The notes under the pieces: model-generated
The model's database searches: none
The model's input: only the letters and a program-made list of their open reading frames with translations
Told to the model about the DNA's origin: nothing
Position numbers and translations under genes: made by a program
Part shown: one piece after another, positions 1 to 8,611 of the stretch
How positions within the stretch are numbered: position 1 is the first letter of the stretch
Layout of the letters: each line of letters starts with the position of its first letter
Origin: JASLDZ01 sp964235945
Lineage (GTDB): Bacteria > Pseudomonadota > Alphaproteobacteria > Caulobacterales > Caulobacteraceae
Direction of reading: 5' to 3'
Length of the DNA: 64,000 bases
Assembly (NCBI GenBank): GCA_964235945.1
Contig: CAXSDV010000005.1
Span: forward strand, 31,948-95,947

Positions 1-501
1 AACATGAAGAAGCAGCTCGCCGACAGCGGTATGGCGGGCGACGCGGGCGACCGGATGTTCGCGCGCCAGGGGGCGATCATCTCGTCCATGACCGTGGCGG
101 AGCGGCGCAAGCCCGACCTGCTCAACGCTTCGCGCAAGCGCCGCATCGCCAAGGGTTCGGGCGTGGACGTGGCCGAGATCAACCGGCTGCTCAAGCAGCA
201 CCGGCAGATGGCGGACGTGTTCAAGTCCATGTCCAAGGACGGCGGCAAGGGCATGATGAAGATGGCCGCGGCCCTCGGCGGCATGGGCGGCGGTGCGGGC
301 GGCGGCGGCCTGCCGGGCCTTCCTTCCGGCTTCACCCCGCCCGGCGGCGGCAAGGGTCTGGGCGCCGGCCCCGACCTCGCCCGCCTGAAAGCGTTGGGCG
401 GCGGCAAGCTCCCCGCCCCCGGCGCAGACGCCCCGCCCGGCGGATTCGACCTCTCGAAGCTTGGCGGCCTAGGCGGCCTGCCCGGCTTCAAGAAGAAGTA
501 A
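1..501 (+). CDS. ffh: Signal recognition particle protein Ffh, C-terminal M domain (5' end outside window)
   Basis: The frame is open from base 1, so only the last 166 residues are present. Ffh is the SRP GTPase that binds 4.5S RNA and signal peptides and delivers ribosomes to FtsY at the inner membrane. What remains is the methionine-rich M domain: a segment with SSMTVAERRKPDLLNASRKR and the RIAKGSGV motif that contacts SRP RNA, then the helix ending QHRQMADVFKSM. The last 75 or so residues are a Gly/Pro/Leu-rich low-complexity tail, common in alphaproteobacterial Ffh. The NG GTPase domain lies upstream. The gene leads into rpsP and rimM, the usual order. Confidence 0.93.
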   Translation, partial: NMKKQLADSGMAGDAGDRMFARQGAIISSMTVAERRKPDLLNASRKRRIAKGSGVDVAEINRLLKQHRQMADVFKSMSKDGGKGMMKMAAALGGMGGGAGGGGLPGLPSGFTPPGGGKGLGAGPDLARLKALGGGKLPAPGADAPPGGFDLSKLGGLGGLPGFKKK

Positions 502-543
502 GACGACCTGAACCCCCAGATCGACGATCAAGGAACACCCCAG

Positions 544-996
544 ATGCTGAAGATCCGTCTCGCCCGCGGCGGCGCCAAGAAGCGCCCGTACTACTATATC
601 GTGGTGGCCGACAGCCACGCCGCCCGCGACGGCAAGTTCATCGAGCGCGTAGGCAGCTACAACCCGATGGTGGCCAAGGACAGCCCCGAGCGCCTGGTGA
701 TCAAGACCGAGCGCGTGCAGGAGTGGCTCTCCAAGGGCGCCCAGCCCACAGACCGCGTGGCGCGCTTCCTCTCCACCCAGGGCCTCGCCCAGTGGGAGCA
801 CGGCAACAACCCGACGAAGGGCGAGCCCGGCAAGAAGGCCAAGGAACGCGCCGCCGAGCGCACCCAGCGCGAGAGCGACCGCGCCGAAGCCGAGGCCGCC
901 GCCCGCGCGGAGGCCGCCGAGGCCGCCGCCCGTCCGGCCCCGGTCGAGGAGCCGGCCGCCGAGGAGGCGCCCGCCGAGGCCTCGGCCGAAGCGTGA
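544..996 (+). CDS. rpsP: 30S ribosomal protein S16
   Basis: S16 is a primary 16S rRNA-binding protein needed for 30S assembly. The first 85 or so residues are the S16 fold, starting MLKIRLARGGAKKRPYYYIV and continuing with RDGKFIERVGSYNP. The product is 150 residues, against about 80-90 in many bacteria; the extra part is an Ala/Glu/Arg-rich charged tail, probably disordered, as in other alphaproteobacteria. The ATG follows an AAGGA ribosome-binding site at about 530-534. The stop overlaps the GTG start of rimM, so the two are likely translationally coupled. Confidence 0.96.
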   Translation: MLKIRLARGGAKKRPYYYIVVADSHAARDGKFIERVGSYNPMVAKDSPERLVIKTERVQEWLSKGAQPTDRVARFLSTQGLAQWEHGNNPTKGEPGKKAKERAAERTQRESDRAEAEAAARAEAAEAAARPAPVEEPAAEEAPAEASAEA

Positions 997-1547
997 GCCG
1001 ACCTCCCGAGCGCGGTGCGGCGGGGCTCGTCCTCGTCGGCCGCGTGTCGGGGGCGTTCGGGGTGCGTGGCGAGGTGCGGATCGCCGCCTTCACCGCCGAC
1101 GCCGCCAGCCTCCTGCGCTACCGCGACCTGCGCCGCGCCGACGGCTCGCCGGCCCTCACGCTTGAGGGCGGGCGCGTCGCCAAGCCGGGCGAGGTCATCG
1201 GCCGCGTCCGCGAGGTCACCTCCAAGGAGGCCGCCGACGCCCTGCGCGGCCTCCTCCTCCACGTGCCACGCGAGGCCCTGCCGCCCGTGGAGGACGAGGA
1301 CGAGTTCTACCTGCACGACCTGATCGGCCTCGCCGCCGAGACGCCCGAGGGCGTTCCCCTCGGCCGCATCAAGGCCGTGCACGACCACGGCGCGGGCGAC
1401 ATCCTCGAGCTCGATCCCGGCGCGGGGCGCCCTACGCGCTTGCTGCCCTTCACCCGCGAGGTCGTGCCCGAGGTGCGCGTGGCGGACGGTCGACTGGTGG
1501 TGGTGGAGCCGGGAGAAATCCTTCCGCCCGAGACGGAGAAGGGCTGA
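993..1547 (+). CDS. rimM: Ribosome maturation factor RimM
   Basis: RimM is a 16S rRNA processing factor that binds S19 and helps the 30S head mature. The N-terminal beta-barrel begins LVLVGRVSGAFGVRGEVRI and a C-terminal PRC-barrel starts near residue 105 (EFYLHDLIG, later PFTREVVPEV). The start is set as the GTG that overlaps the rpsP TGA; this gives 184 residues, a normal length, whereas the upstream in-frame ATG lies inside rpsP. In most alphaproteobacteria trmD and rplS follow at once; neither is present here. Confidence 0.93.
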   Translation: MSRPPERGAAGLVLVGRVSGAFGVRGEVRIAAFTADAASLLRYRDLRRADGSPALTLEGGRVAKPGEVIGRVREVTSKEAADALRGLLLHVPREALPPVEDEDEFYLHDLIGLAAETPEGVPLGRIKAVHDHGAGDILELDPGAGRPTRLLPFTREVVPEVRVADGRLVVVEPGEILPPETEKG

Positions 1548-1635
1548 CCCTCCCTCCCCTCTCCGTTCAGGCGCGCCGCATCCTGGACAGGTGGAGGCGG
1601 GCACGCCGGCGAAGTCGTTCGCCACGAGACGGCGC

Positions 1636-1734
1636 GTGGGCCTGACCCGCATGATCTACGACCGGCTGGACGCGGGCCTGCTCGACCTCGTCTTCGCCAA
1701 GCGCCGCGAAGGCGACGGGCGCCCCCTCACCCGA
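1636..1734 (+). pseudogene. Fragment resembling the substrate-binding domain of a LysR-type regulator
   Basis: About 33 codons read GLTRMIYDRLDAGLLDLVFA followed by KRREGDGR. This resembles the stretch of LysR-type effector domains where a strand and helix precede a conserved G-[EL]-L-D-L-[AV] segment. There is no N-terminal HTH upstream, as the frame runs into the rimM 3' flank, and nothing LysR-like downstream, where the convergent kinase gene begins. It could be a decayed gene or the scar of a wrong contig join where trmD and rplS should be. The assignment rests on a short eye-matched stretch. Confidence 0.38.
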
Positions 1735-3685
1735 TGCTTTTTACAGCCTCGGGAGGGGCGGCGGGCGTCCGGGACTCGATGCACCCGTCCTCGGCCAAGC
1801 CCGCGTACGGCGCGCGCAGCGTCCAGCGGAGCCCGTCGGGCGCGTAGACGAGGTCCACCGCGCCCTGGAAGGCGGACTCGGTCAGGCGCGTGATCAGGCG
1901 GGCGCCGAACCCGCTGCGGACGGGCGGCCGCACGGGGGGACCGTCCCGCTCGATCCAATCGAGGCGCAAGACCTCATCCTCCCCCTGTTCGAGGCTCCAG
2001 TCGACGGCCACCCGCCCCGCCCCGTTCGACAAGGCGCCGTACTTGACCGCGTTGGTGGCCAGCTCGTGGATGGCGAGCGCCAGTTGCAGGGCGGGCCGCG
2101 ATCCGAGCGAGACGGGCCGGCCCCGCGCCTGCACGCGCTCGGGCGACAGACCCAACCCGTCCAGGGCGCCCTCCACCACCTGCGCCACCGTCGCGGACGA
2201 CCAGGCCTCGCGGATCAGGAGCTCGTGGGCGCGGCCCAGGGCGCCGATGCGCGCGGACACGGCGGCGCGCGCCGCGTTCACGTCCGTGGAGCTGCGCAAG
2301 GTCGCGTCGACTACGGCCTGGACGAGCGTCATCGAGTTCTTGAGGCGATGGTCGAGCTCGCGGGTGAGTTCGCGCCGATGCTCCTCCGCCCGCTTGATCT
2401 CGGTCACGTCCTCCAGCACGCCCGAGAAGCGGGTGCAGACGCCGTCGACGAAGCTCGTGCGTCCGACCCCGTGCAACCAGCGCACCGCACCTCCGGCCCG
2501 GTGGAGCACACGGTAGGTCTCGTCGTACGGCCCGGTTCGGTCATTCTTGTGCACCACACCCAGCGCGGCGGCGATGCGGTCGCGGTCGTCCGGGTGGATG
2601 CGCGAAAGGAAGGCGGACACGTCCTGCATCTCCTCGGTGCGCAGGCCGAGCAGCTCCAGTGCGCGGGCGTCGTAGAAGCGACGGCCGCTGGGCAGTTCGT
2701 GGTCGAAGCGGCCCAGGCGGGCGGCCTCCATGGCGAGTTCGCGCCCGAGGTCGGCGTCGCGCAGGGCCCGCTCCGCCGCCTTGCGGTCGGTGATGTCGAT
2801 GACCACGCCCGCGAAAACCTCCGGCCGGTCCTGAAGGTCGCGCGAACAGCTCACCCTCGCCAGCACCCAGCGAGGCTCGACGCCCGGGAGGACGATCCTG
2901 AACTCGTCCTCGAAAGGCCGGCCCGTGCGGGCGGCGTCCTCCAGGCCCTCCTCGACCGGCGCCCGGTCGAGGGGGTGGAGGTTGGCGAAGAAGTCCGCGA
3001 CCGGCGCGCCCGCCTCGGTCGCACTCGCCCCCAGGCCGAACAGGCGCGCCACCTGGGCGTTGCCCCGCACCCGGCCCTCGCCGATCCGCCATTCGCACCA
3101 GCCGATGGAGCCGCCCTCCAGCACGCGCAGGAGCCGGACCTCGCGCGCGACGGCCAGGTCGCGGGCCTGGGCGTGGCCGGCGGCCTCCAGGCGGCGCGCC
3201 TCGACCTCCTGGCCGAGAGCGAGCCGGGCGGAGACCTCTTCGGCCAACGCGACGAGCAGGGCGCCCTGGTCCGAGGTCAGCCCGCCCGGACGCGCGACCA
3301 CGTCCATCACGCACAGGGCGCCCAAAGGATGACCATCCGCAGAGTGGAAAACCGCGCCCGCGTAGAATCGCAGACCGAGCGCGCCCGTCACCAGCGGATT
3401 GTCCGCGAAGCGCGGGTCCAGGGTGGCGTCCGGCACCACCAGAACGCCGGGTTGCGTCATGGCGTGGGCGCAGAACGACCAGCTCCGCGGCGTGGAGGCC
3501 GCCTCCAGCCCGAGGCTCGACTTGAACCACTGCCGGTCGCCGTCCACGAAGCTGAGGGTGGCGATGGGCGCTTTGCAGATGCGTGCGGCCACGCCCGTCA
3601 GGGCGTCGAAGTCGGCGCGCTCGGGAGCGGACTCGATGTCCAGGCGCGCCAACGCGCCGAGGCGCTCGGCTTCGGTCCCATCCAT
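1727..3685 (-). CDS. HWE-family sensor histidine kinase with GAF and two PAS domains
   Basis: About 652 residues with no transmembrane segment, so a soluble sensor. A GAF domain (about 15-165) is followed by two PAS/PAC units (about 190-305 and 315-435) ending VVIDITDRK and LEDVTEIKR. The catalytic part is HWE type: H-box ELDHRLKNSMTLV near 443-455, N-box HELATNAVKYGAL near 540, and W-I-E in the G1 region (LDWIERDGPP). HWE kinases phosphorylate a response regulator or PhyR-like partner; none is adjacent, so it is an orphan. The ATG at 3685 is used; a GTG seven codons upstream is the alternative. It is divergent from the Nudix gene. Its signal is unknown. Confidence 0.9.
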   Translation of the reverse strand: MDGTEAERLGALARLDIESAPERADFDALTGVAARICKAPIATLSFVDGDRQWFKSSLGLEAASTPRSWSFCAHAMTQPGVLVVPDATLDPRFADNPLVTGALGLRFYAGAVFHSADGHPLGALCVMDVVARPGGLTSDQGALLVALAEEVSARLALGQEVEARRLEAAGHAQARDLAVAREVRLLRVLEGGSIGWCEWRIGEGRVRGNAQVARLFGLGASATEAGAPVADFFANLHPLDRAPVEEGLEDAARTGRPFEDEFRIVLPGVEPRWVLARVSCSRDLQDRPEVFAGVVIDITDRKAAERALRDADLGRELAMEAARLGRFDHELPSGRRFYDARALELLGLRTEEMQDVSAFLSRIHPDDRDRIAAALGVVHKNDRTGPYDETYRVLHRAGGAVRWLHGVGRTSFVDGVCTRFSGVLEDVTEIKRAEEHRRELTRELDHRLKNSMTLVQAVVDATLRSSTDVNAARAAVSARIGALGRAHELLIREAWSSATVAQVVEGALDGLGLSPERVQARGRPVSLGSRPALQLALAIHELATNAVKYGALSNGAGRVAVDWSLEQGEDEVLRLDWIERDGPPVRPPVRSGFGARLITRLTESAFQGAVDLVYAPDGLRWTLRAPYAGLAEDGCIESRTPAAPPEAVKSIG

Positions 3686-3807
3686 CGCTCCAGGCACATG
3701 ACGCACGCGGGACGGTTCGTCGCCGCGACCAAGAGTCCCGTTTCCGCTCGGCCGTGGAACCCCGGGCGGTTCGACACCTTGGCTTCGGACGCGCAGGAGC
3801 AGGACTT

Positions 3808-4404
3808 GTGGACAGCACGCCCCCGCAGCCAGCCTCGCCCCCCGCCGTCCTACATCGCCGGACAGCCCACGACGGCTACCTGACCGTCGAGGTGCTGCGA
3901 CTCCGCTTGGCGGACGGCTCGGAGGTGACGCGCGAGGTCGAGCATCACGGCGACGCGGCGGCCGTGCTGCCCTACGACGCCGAGCGCCGCACCGCGCTGA
4001 CCGTCCGCCTGCTGCGCCCGCCCGTGCTGGAGGCCGCCGGGCTGAACTGGCTGGAGGAGGCGTGCGCGGGCGTGATGGAGGACGGCCAGGACGCGCAGGC
4101 CACCGCCCGCCGCGAGGCCCGCGAGGAGCTCGGCGTCGAACTCGACGAACTGGAGCGGGTGGGCGTCGTCTGGTCGAGCCCGGGGGTGAGCACCGAGCGC
4201 GTTTCCCTGTTCCTCGCGCCCTACGCCCCGAGCGATCGGTCGGGCGACGGCGGCGGGGTGGAGGAGGAGCACGAGGACATCACCGTGCGCGAGGTCGCCC
4301 TGGCCCGCCTCGCCGCCCGCGCCGACCAGGGCGCGATCGCCGACGCCAAGCTCCTCATCCTGGTCCAGGCCCTGCGCCTGCGCCGGCCGGATCTGTTCGC
4401 CTAG
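3808..4404 (+). CDS. Nudix hydrolase, NudK/ADP-sugar pyrophosphatase-like
   Basis: A 198-residue Nudix protein. The Nudix box lies near residues 87-110: AGVMEDGQDAQATARREA then REELGV. The REAREELG core with its metal-binding glutamates is intact, but the glutamate normally following the second glycine of the box is glutamine. The layout, with a beta-rich N-terminal half before the box, suits ADP-ribose or GDP-mannose pyrophosphatases of the NudF/NudK group; substrate cannot be read from sequence. The GTG start is preceded by a GGAGCAGG ribosome-binding site; a longer ORF upstream is low-complexity and unlikely to be translated. Confidence 0.85.
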   Translation: MDSTPPQPASPPAVLHRRTAHDGYLTVEVLRLRLADGSEVTREVEHHGDAAAVLPYDAERRTALTVRLLRPPVLEAAGLNWLEEACAGVMEDGQDAQATARREAREELGVELDELERVGVVWSSPGVSTERVSLFLAPYAPSDRSGDGGGVEEEHEDITVREVALARLAARADQGAIADAKLLILVQALRLRRPDLFA

Positions 4405-4614
4405 CGCCGCCGGGAGGCGGACCCGTCGTGGAAGTTCGCGGCGTCCAGGCCGTCCCAGGCTCCCGCGGGGCCGCCCCGCTCGGTCGCTCGGTTCGTGATG
4501 CCGGGATGACACACCGTCCGGCCACCTCCCGAAGCGGCGCCGTCGGAGCTTTCAACGTCGTAGGCTATTCCGTAACAGGTGCGCTCTTCGAGACGTTTCG
4601 GGATCGTACGCGAC

Positions 4615-6798
4615 ATGGCCATCCGTAACCTGCTTCTGGCCGCCGCCGGGCTGACCGCCCTGTCCGCCGGCCAAGGCTGGGCGCAAGTCGCCGCCGACGC
4701 GACGCCGGGCTCGCCCCAGACCGACGCCGCAGCGCAGGCTTCGTCCAACGCGTCCCCGGTGGTGGTCACGGCGCGGCGGCTGGACGCGGCCCGCCAGTCC
4801 ATCGAGCCGGGACTGGGCGCCACGACCTACTCGATCGACAACAAGACCATCCAGGCGCTGCCGGCCGGCGACAACCAGCAGCTCAACCAGGTCATCCTGC
4901 AGTTGCCGGGCGTGGTGCAGGACGGCTTCGGCCAGTTGCACATCCGCGACGACCACAACAACATCCAGTACCGGCTCAACGGCGTGATCCTGCCCGAAGG
5001 CATCTCCGTGTTCGGCCAAACGCTCTCGCCACGGCTGATCGACCGCATCGACCTGATCACGGGCGCCATGCCCGCCCAGTACGGCCTGCGCACCGCCGGC
5101 ATACTGGACCTCACCACCAAGAGCGGCATCTTCAACAACGGCGGCCAGGTCTCCCTCTACGGCGGCAGTCATGGCGAGTACGAGCCGAGCTTCGAGTACG
5201 GCGGCTCGGTGGCCGACACCAACTTCTTCGTGTCGGGCTCCTTCCTGCGCAACCAGCTCGGGATCGAGAACGTCAACGACCGCAAGGACGCGTCCCACGA
5301 CCGAACCGACCAAGCGCAGTTCTTCGTCTACGCCGACAAGATCCTTTCGCCCAACGACCGGATCGCCTTCACCGGCGGCTACAGCAACGAGCGGTTCCAG
5401 ATTCCGAACCCCGTGGGACTGCAGCCCGCCGACGCCGGGAACTTCATGCTGGCCGGATCGGACGGCAACTTCCCCAGCGAGCAATTGAACGAGCGCCAGC
5501 GCGAGACGACCGGCTTCGCCCAGGCGAGCTTCCTTCACGACGAGGGCCGCTGGACGCTGCAGACCTCCTTGTTCGCGCGCTACTCCACGCTGACCTACTC
5601 GCCCGACACGGTGGGCGAGCTGCTCTACAACGGTCAGGCCCAGTTCGCGCAGAAGCGCGACGCGGCCTTCGGCCTGCAGAGCGAAGGCGTCTACCACCTG
5701 AACGACGCGCACACTCTGCGCGGCGGGATCATCATCCAGGGCGAGCGTGGAACCTCCAAGACCAGCGCCCTGGTGTTCCCCACCGACGATGACGGGAACC
5801 AGACCTCCGACACGCCGTTCGCCGTCAACGACCGCAGCGGCAAGAACCAGTTCACCTACAGCTTCTACATCCAGGACGAGTGGCGGATCTTCAAGAACCT
5901 GGTGCTGAACTACGGCCTGCGCGGTGACGACGTGAACGGCTACCGCAACGAGAAGCAGCTCAGCCCACGCATCAACGCGGTATGGACGCCGCTGGACGGG
6001 ACCACCCTGCACGTCGGCTACGCCCGCTACTTCTCGCCGCCGCCGTTCGAACTGGTCGCCACCGAGACGGTGGGGCTGTTCCAGGGCACCACGGGCGGCA
6101 GCACCCTGACCCAGGACACCACGCCCTTCGCCGAGCGGCAGAACTACTACGACCTGGGCGTCCAGCAGAAGATCGCGGCCGTACCCGGCCTGACCGTGGG
6201 AGTGGACGCCTATTATCGCCAGTCGCACAACCTCATCGACGAGGGCCAGTTCGGCTCGCCGATCATCCTGACCCCGTTCAACTATCTGCGCGGCCACATC
6301 CACGGTTTGGAGGTGAGCACCAACTACGCCCACGGACCCTGGATCGCCTACGCCAACTTCGCTTACGCCAAGGCGCAGGGCAAGGACATCACCTCCAGCC
6401 AGTTCTCCTTCGATCCGGGCGACCTGGCCTACATCCAGAGCCACGACATCTATCTCGACCACGACCAGACCTATACGGGTTCGGCGGGGCTGTCCTACCG
6501 CTTCCGCGACGGCTCGCTGCGGGGGCTGCAACTGGGGGGCGATCTGATCTACGGCTCGGGCCTGCGCGCGGACGGCGACGTCCCGAACGGGGCCTCCTTG
6601 GCCGACTACACCCAGGTGAACCTCACCGCCTCCTACGGCCTGATCCTGCCCGCCGCGGGTCCCGTGTCCGTGCGCTTCGACATCATCAACGTGGGCGACA
6701 CGCACTACGACATCCGCGACGGTTCCGGCGTGGGGGTCGGCGCGCCGGAGTTCGGGCCGCGGCGCGGCTACTTCGGCGGCATCACCAAGTCGTTCTGA
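4615..6798 (+). CDS. TonB-dependent outer-membrane receptor
   Basis: 727 residues. A signal peptide (about 1-24, MAIRNLLLAAAGLTALSAG, cleaved after GWA) is followed by a TonB-box-like PVVVTARR near residue 53, a plug domain (about 60-165, including NQVILQLPGVVQDGFGQLHI and the LIDRIDLITGAMPAQYGLRT strand) and a long beta-barrel ending in the typical C-terminal phenylalanine (RGYFGGITKSF). It should import a substrate across the outer membrane with TonB-ExbBD energy. The ligand is unknown. It faces a PhoD phosphatase, which suggests but does not prove a phosphate-ester role. The ATG at 4615 rather than 4579 is chosen because it starts the signal peptide. Confidence 0.93.
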   Translation: MAIRNLLLAAAGLTALSAGQGWAQVAADATPGSPQTDAAAQASSNASPVVVTARRLDAARQSIEPGLGATTYSIDNKTIQALPAGDNQQLNQVILQLPGVVQDGFGQLHIRDDHNNIQYRLNGVILPEGISVFGQTLSPRLIDRIDLITGAMPAQYGLRTAGILDLTTKSGIFNNGGQVSLYGGSHGEYEPSFEYGGSVADTNFFVSGSFLRNQLGIENVNDRKDASHDRTDQAQFFVYADKILSPNDRIAFTGGYSNERFQIPNPVGLQPADAGNFMLAGSDGNFPSEQLNERQRETTGFAQASFLHDEGRWTLQTSLFARYSTLTYSPDTVGELLYNGQAQFAQKRDAAFGLQSEGVYHLNDAHTLRGGIIIQGERGTSKTSALVFPTDDDGNQTSDTPFAVNDRSGKNQFTYSFYIQDEWRIFKNLVLNYGLRGDDVNGYRNEKQLSPRINAVWTPLDGTTLHVGYARYFSPPPFELVATETVGLFQGTTGGSTLTQDTTPFAERQNYYDLGVQQKIAAVPGLTVGVDAYYRQSHNLIDEGQFGSPIILTPFNYLRGHIHGLEVSTNYAHGPWIAYANFAYAKAQGKDITSSQFSFDPGDLAYIQSHDIYLDHDQTYTGSAGLSYRFRDGSLRGLQLGGDLIYGSGLRADGDVPNGASLADYTQVNLTASYGLILPAAGPVSVRFDIINVGDTHYDIRDGSGVGVGAPEFGPRRGYFGGITKSF

Positions 6799-6804
6799 CC
6801 CGGC

Positions 6805-6838
6805 GCCCGGACGCGGAGGTCAACTTCCGCGTCCGGGC
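6805..6838. terminator. Hairpin between convergent TonB-receptor and phoD genes
   Basis: A near-perfect 15-bp inverted repeat (one G-T wobble) with a TCAA tetraloop: arm 6805-6819 pairs with 6824-6838. It lies just after the receptor stop and before the phoD stop, so it could end transcripts from both sides. No T-run follows on either strand, so it may act as a roadblock or 3' stabiliser rather than a classic intrinsic terminator. Confidence 0.6.
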
Positions 6839-6853
6839 CCGAGACGAGGGGCG

Positions 6854-8443
6854 TCACGCCGCCTGGGCCCCGGGCCGGCCGTCCTCCACCGCGAACCTCG
6901 CCAGCGTCGTGGCCGGCGCGTCCTTGACCAGGCGGTCCACGGACATGAAGCGAACGTCCATGCGCGCGGGCGTCACCTCGCAGCTCACATAGCCGTGGGC
7001 GCGGCTCTCGAAGTAGCGCACGTGCGGGTTCTGGGGCAGGTACTTGGCGAACAGCCCGTAGGGCGGGGCGTCGGCGGTGATCGAGCCGCCGACGAACTCG
7101 GTGGCGACCGTCGGCGTCTGGCGGTCGAAATCGACCTTGAGGTCGGTGGTCCAGAACGAGTGGATGTCCCCGCCGATGAACACCGGGTTGCGCGCCTTCG
7201 AGTCGCGCACCGCCTCCAGCACCCGCGCGCGGCAGGGGCGATAGCCGTCCCAACCGTCGGTCCAGTGGCCGACGACGCCCGTCTTGCCCTCCTGCACCAG
7301 CCCGGCCATCAGCAAATCCTGGGCCACGATGTTCCAGCGCGCGTCCGAGCGGCGGAAGCCGTCGGCCAGCCAACGCTCCTGGGCGAAGCCCAGCATGGTG
7401 CGCGCCGGGTCGTCGATCTCGTGGCAGGCGGGATCGGCCACGTGGCCGCCGCGCCAGCCGCCCGGCGCCTGCGGGCAGGGCTGGGGGCCGTTGCGGTACT
7501 GGCGCCCGTCCAGGATCGGCATCTCCACGAGATTTCCGAAGCGGAAGCGGTCGTAGACGCGCATGTCCGGCCCGTTCGGCCGCGACCCGCGGCGCAGGGG
7601 CATGTGCTCGTAGAAGGCGCGGTAGGCGGCGGCGCGGCGCTGGAGGAAACGCGCGGGCGACACGTCCGGGTGCTCGGACCAGGCGTTGGCGTAGTCGTTC
7701 TCCACCTCGTGGTCGTCCCAGGTCATCAGGGCGGGAGCCGCCGCGTGCAGCGCCTGCAGGTCCGGGTCGGTGCGGTACAGGGCGTAGCGGTTGCGATAAC
7801 TGGGCAGGTCGGTCGCTTCGGGACCGACGTGCCGGCGCGGCCGCCCCTCCAGCCGCTTGGCCGAGTTGTTGTACTCGTAGATGTAGTCGCCCAGGAACAC
7901 GACGAGGTCCGGCCGCTCCTGCGCGATGCGGCGGTAGCTGGTGAACCAGCCCTCCTCCCAGTGCGAGCAGGACACGAAGCTGAAGCGGAACCGGTCCAGC
8001 GGATCGTTGGGACGCGGCGCGGTGCGCGCCGTCCCCACGGGGCTGCGCGCGCCCAGGGCGGTGAAGCGGTACCAGTAGGGGCGCCCGGGCCTGAGCCCGG
8101 CCACCTCCACGTGGACCGAGTGGGCGTCGCGCGCGTCCGCCTGCGCCTCGCCCCGGGCGACGGGGTGGGCGAAGCGCTCGTCGGCGGCCACCTCCCAGCG
8201 TACGGAGGCGGGGCCGCCCATGCCCCCCGACCCGTCCGGCGCCAGCGGGTCCACGGCCAGCCGGGTCCAGATCACGAAACCGTCGGGGACGGGATCGCCG
8301 CTCGCCACTCCCAGCGTGAAGGGGTCGGCGCGGCCGTCGAGCGCCCAGGCGCGCGCGGGGGCGGGCAAAGCGGCCGCGGCGGCCAGTCCGGCTCCCGCCC
8401 CGAGCAGGCCGCGGCGCGTGGAGGCGGGCGGGGACGAAACCAT
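6854..8443 (-). CDS. phoD: PhoD-like alkaline phosphatase/phosphodiesterase, Tat-exported
   Basis: 529 residues. The N-terminus MVSSPPASTRRGLLGAGAGL holds a twin-arginine motif and ends in APARA, so export of the folded protein by Tat is expected. The PhoD N-terminal domain (DPFTLGVASGDPVPDGFVIW) is followed by the metallophosphatase core with VVFLGDYIYEYN, MTWDDHEVENDYAN and FIGGDIHSFW, the metal-ligand motifs of the family. PhoD enzymes release phosphate from mono- and diesters in the periplasm and are often induced by phosphate starvation. The start at 8443 is chosen over 8503 because it begins the Tat signal. No Pho box was recognised. Confidence 0.92.
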   Translation of the reverse strand: MVSSPPASTRRGLLGAGAGLAAAAALPAPARAWALDGRADPFTLGVASGDPVPDGFVIWTRLAVDPLAPDGSGGMGGPASVRWEVAADERFAHPVARGEAQADARDAHSVHVEVAGLRPGRPYWYRFTALGARSPVGTARTAPRPNDPLDRFRFSFVSCSHWEEGWFTSYRRIAQERPDLVVFLGDYIYEYNNSAKRLEGRPRRHVGPEATDLPSYRNRYALYRTDPDLQALHAAAPALMTWDDHEVENDYANAWSEHPDVSPARFLQRRAAAYRAFYEHMPLRRGSRPNGPDMRVYDRFRFGNLVEMPILDGRQYRNGPQPCPQAPGGWRGGHVADPACHEIDDPARTMLGFAQERWLADGFRRSDARWNIVAQDLLMAGLVQEGKTGVVGHWTDGWDGYRPCRARVLEAVRDSKARNPVFIGGDIHSFWTTDLKVDFDRQTPTVATEFVGGSITADAPPYGLFAKYLPQNPHVRYFESRAHGYVSCEVTPARMDVRFMSVDRLVKDAPATTLARFAVEDGRPGAQAA

Positions 8444-8611
8444 GGTCGAACGCTCCAGGACGGACCCGACCGCATCGGGCGGGCGCGGGCGGTATAACAG
8501 CAACGCCCGGCCGCGATGATGTCGCCCACGTGACGCCCCGCGCGGGCGACGCTTGGCCGCGTTCGGTCGCGCGGGCTAGAGGTCGCCGTTCGCAGTGGGA
8601 GTTCGACGCGC

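Noticed and set aside
4405..4614. Cobalamin or other riboswitch ahead of the TonB receptor
   Set aside because: No B12-box-like core or convincing aptamer pairing was visible in these 210 bases; it reads as an ordinary leader.
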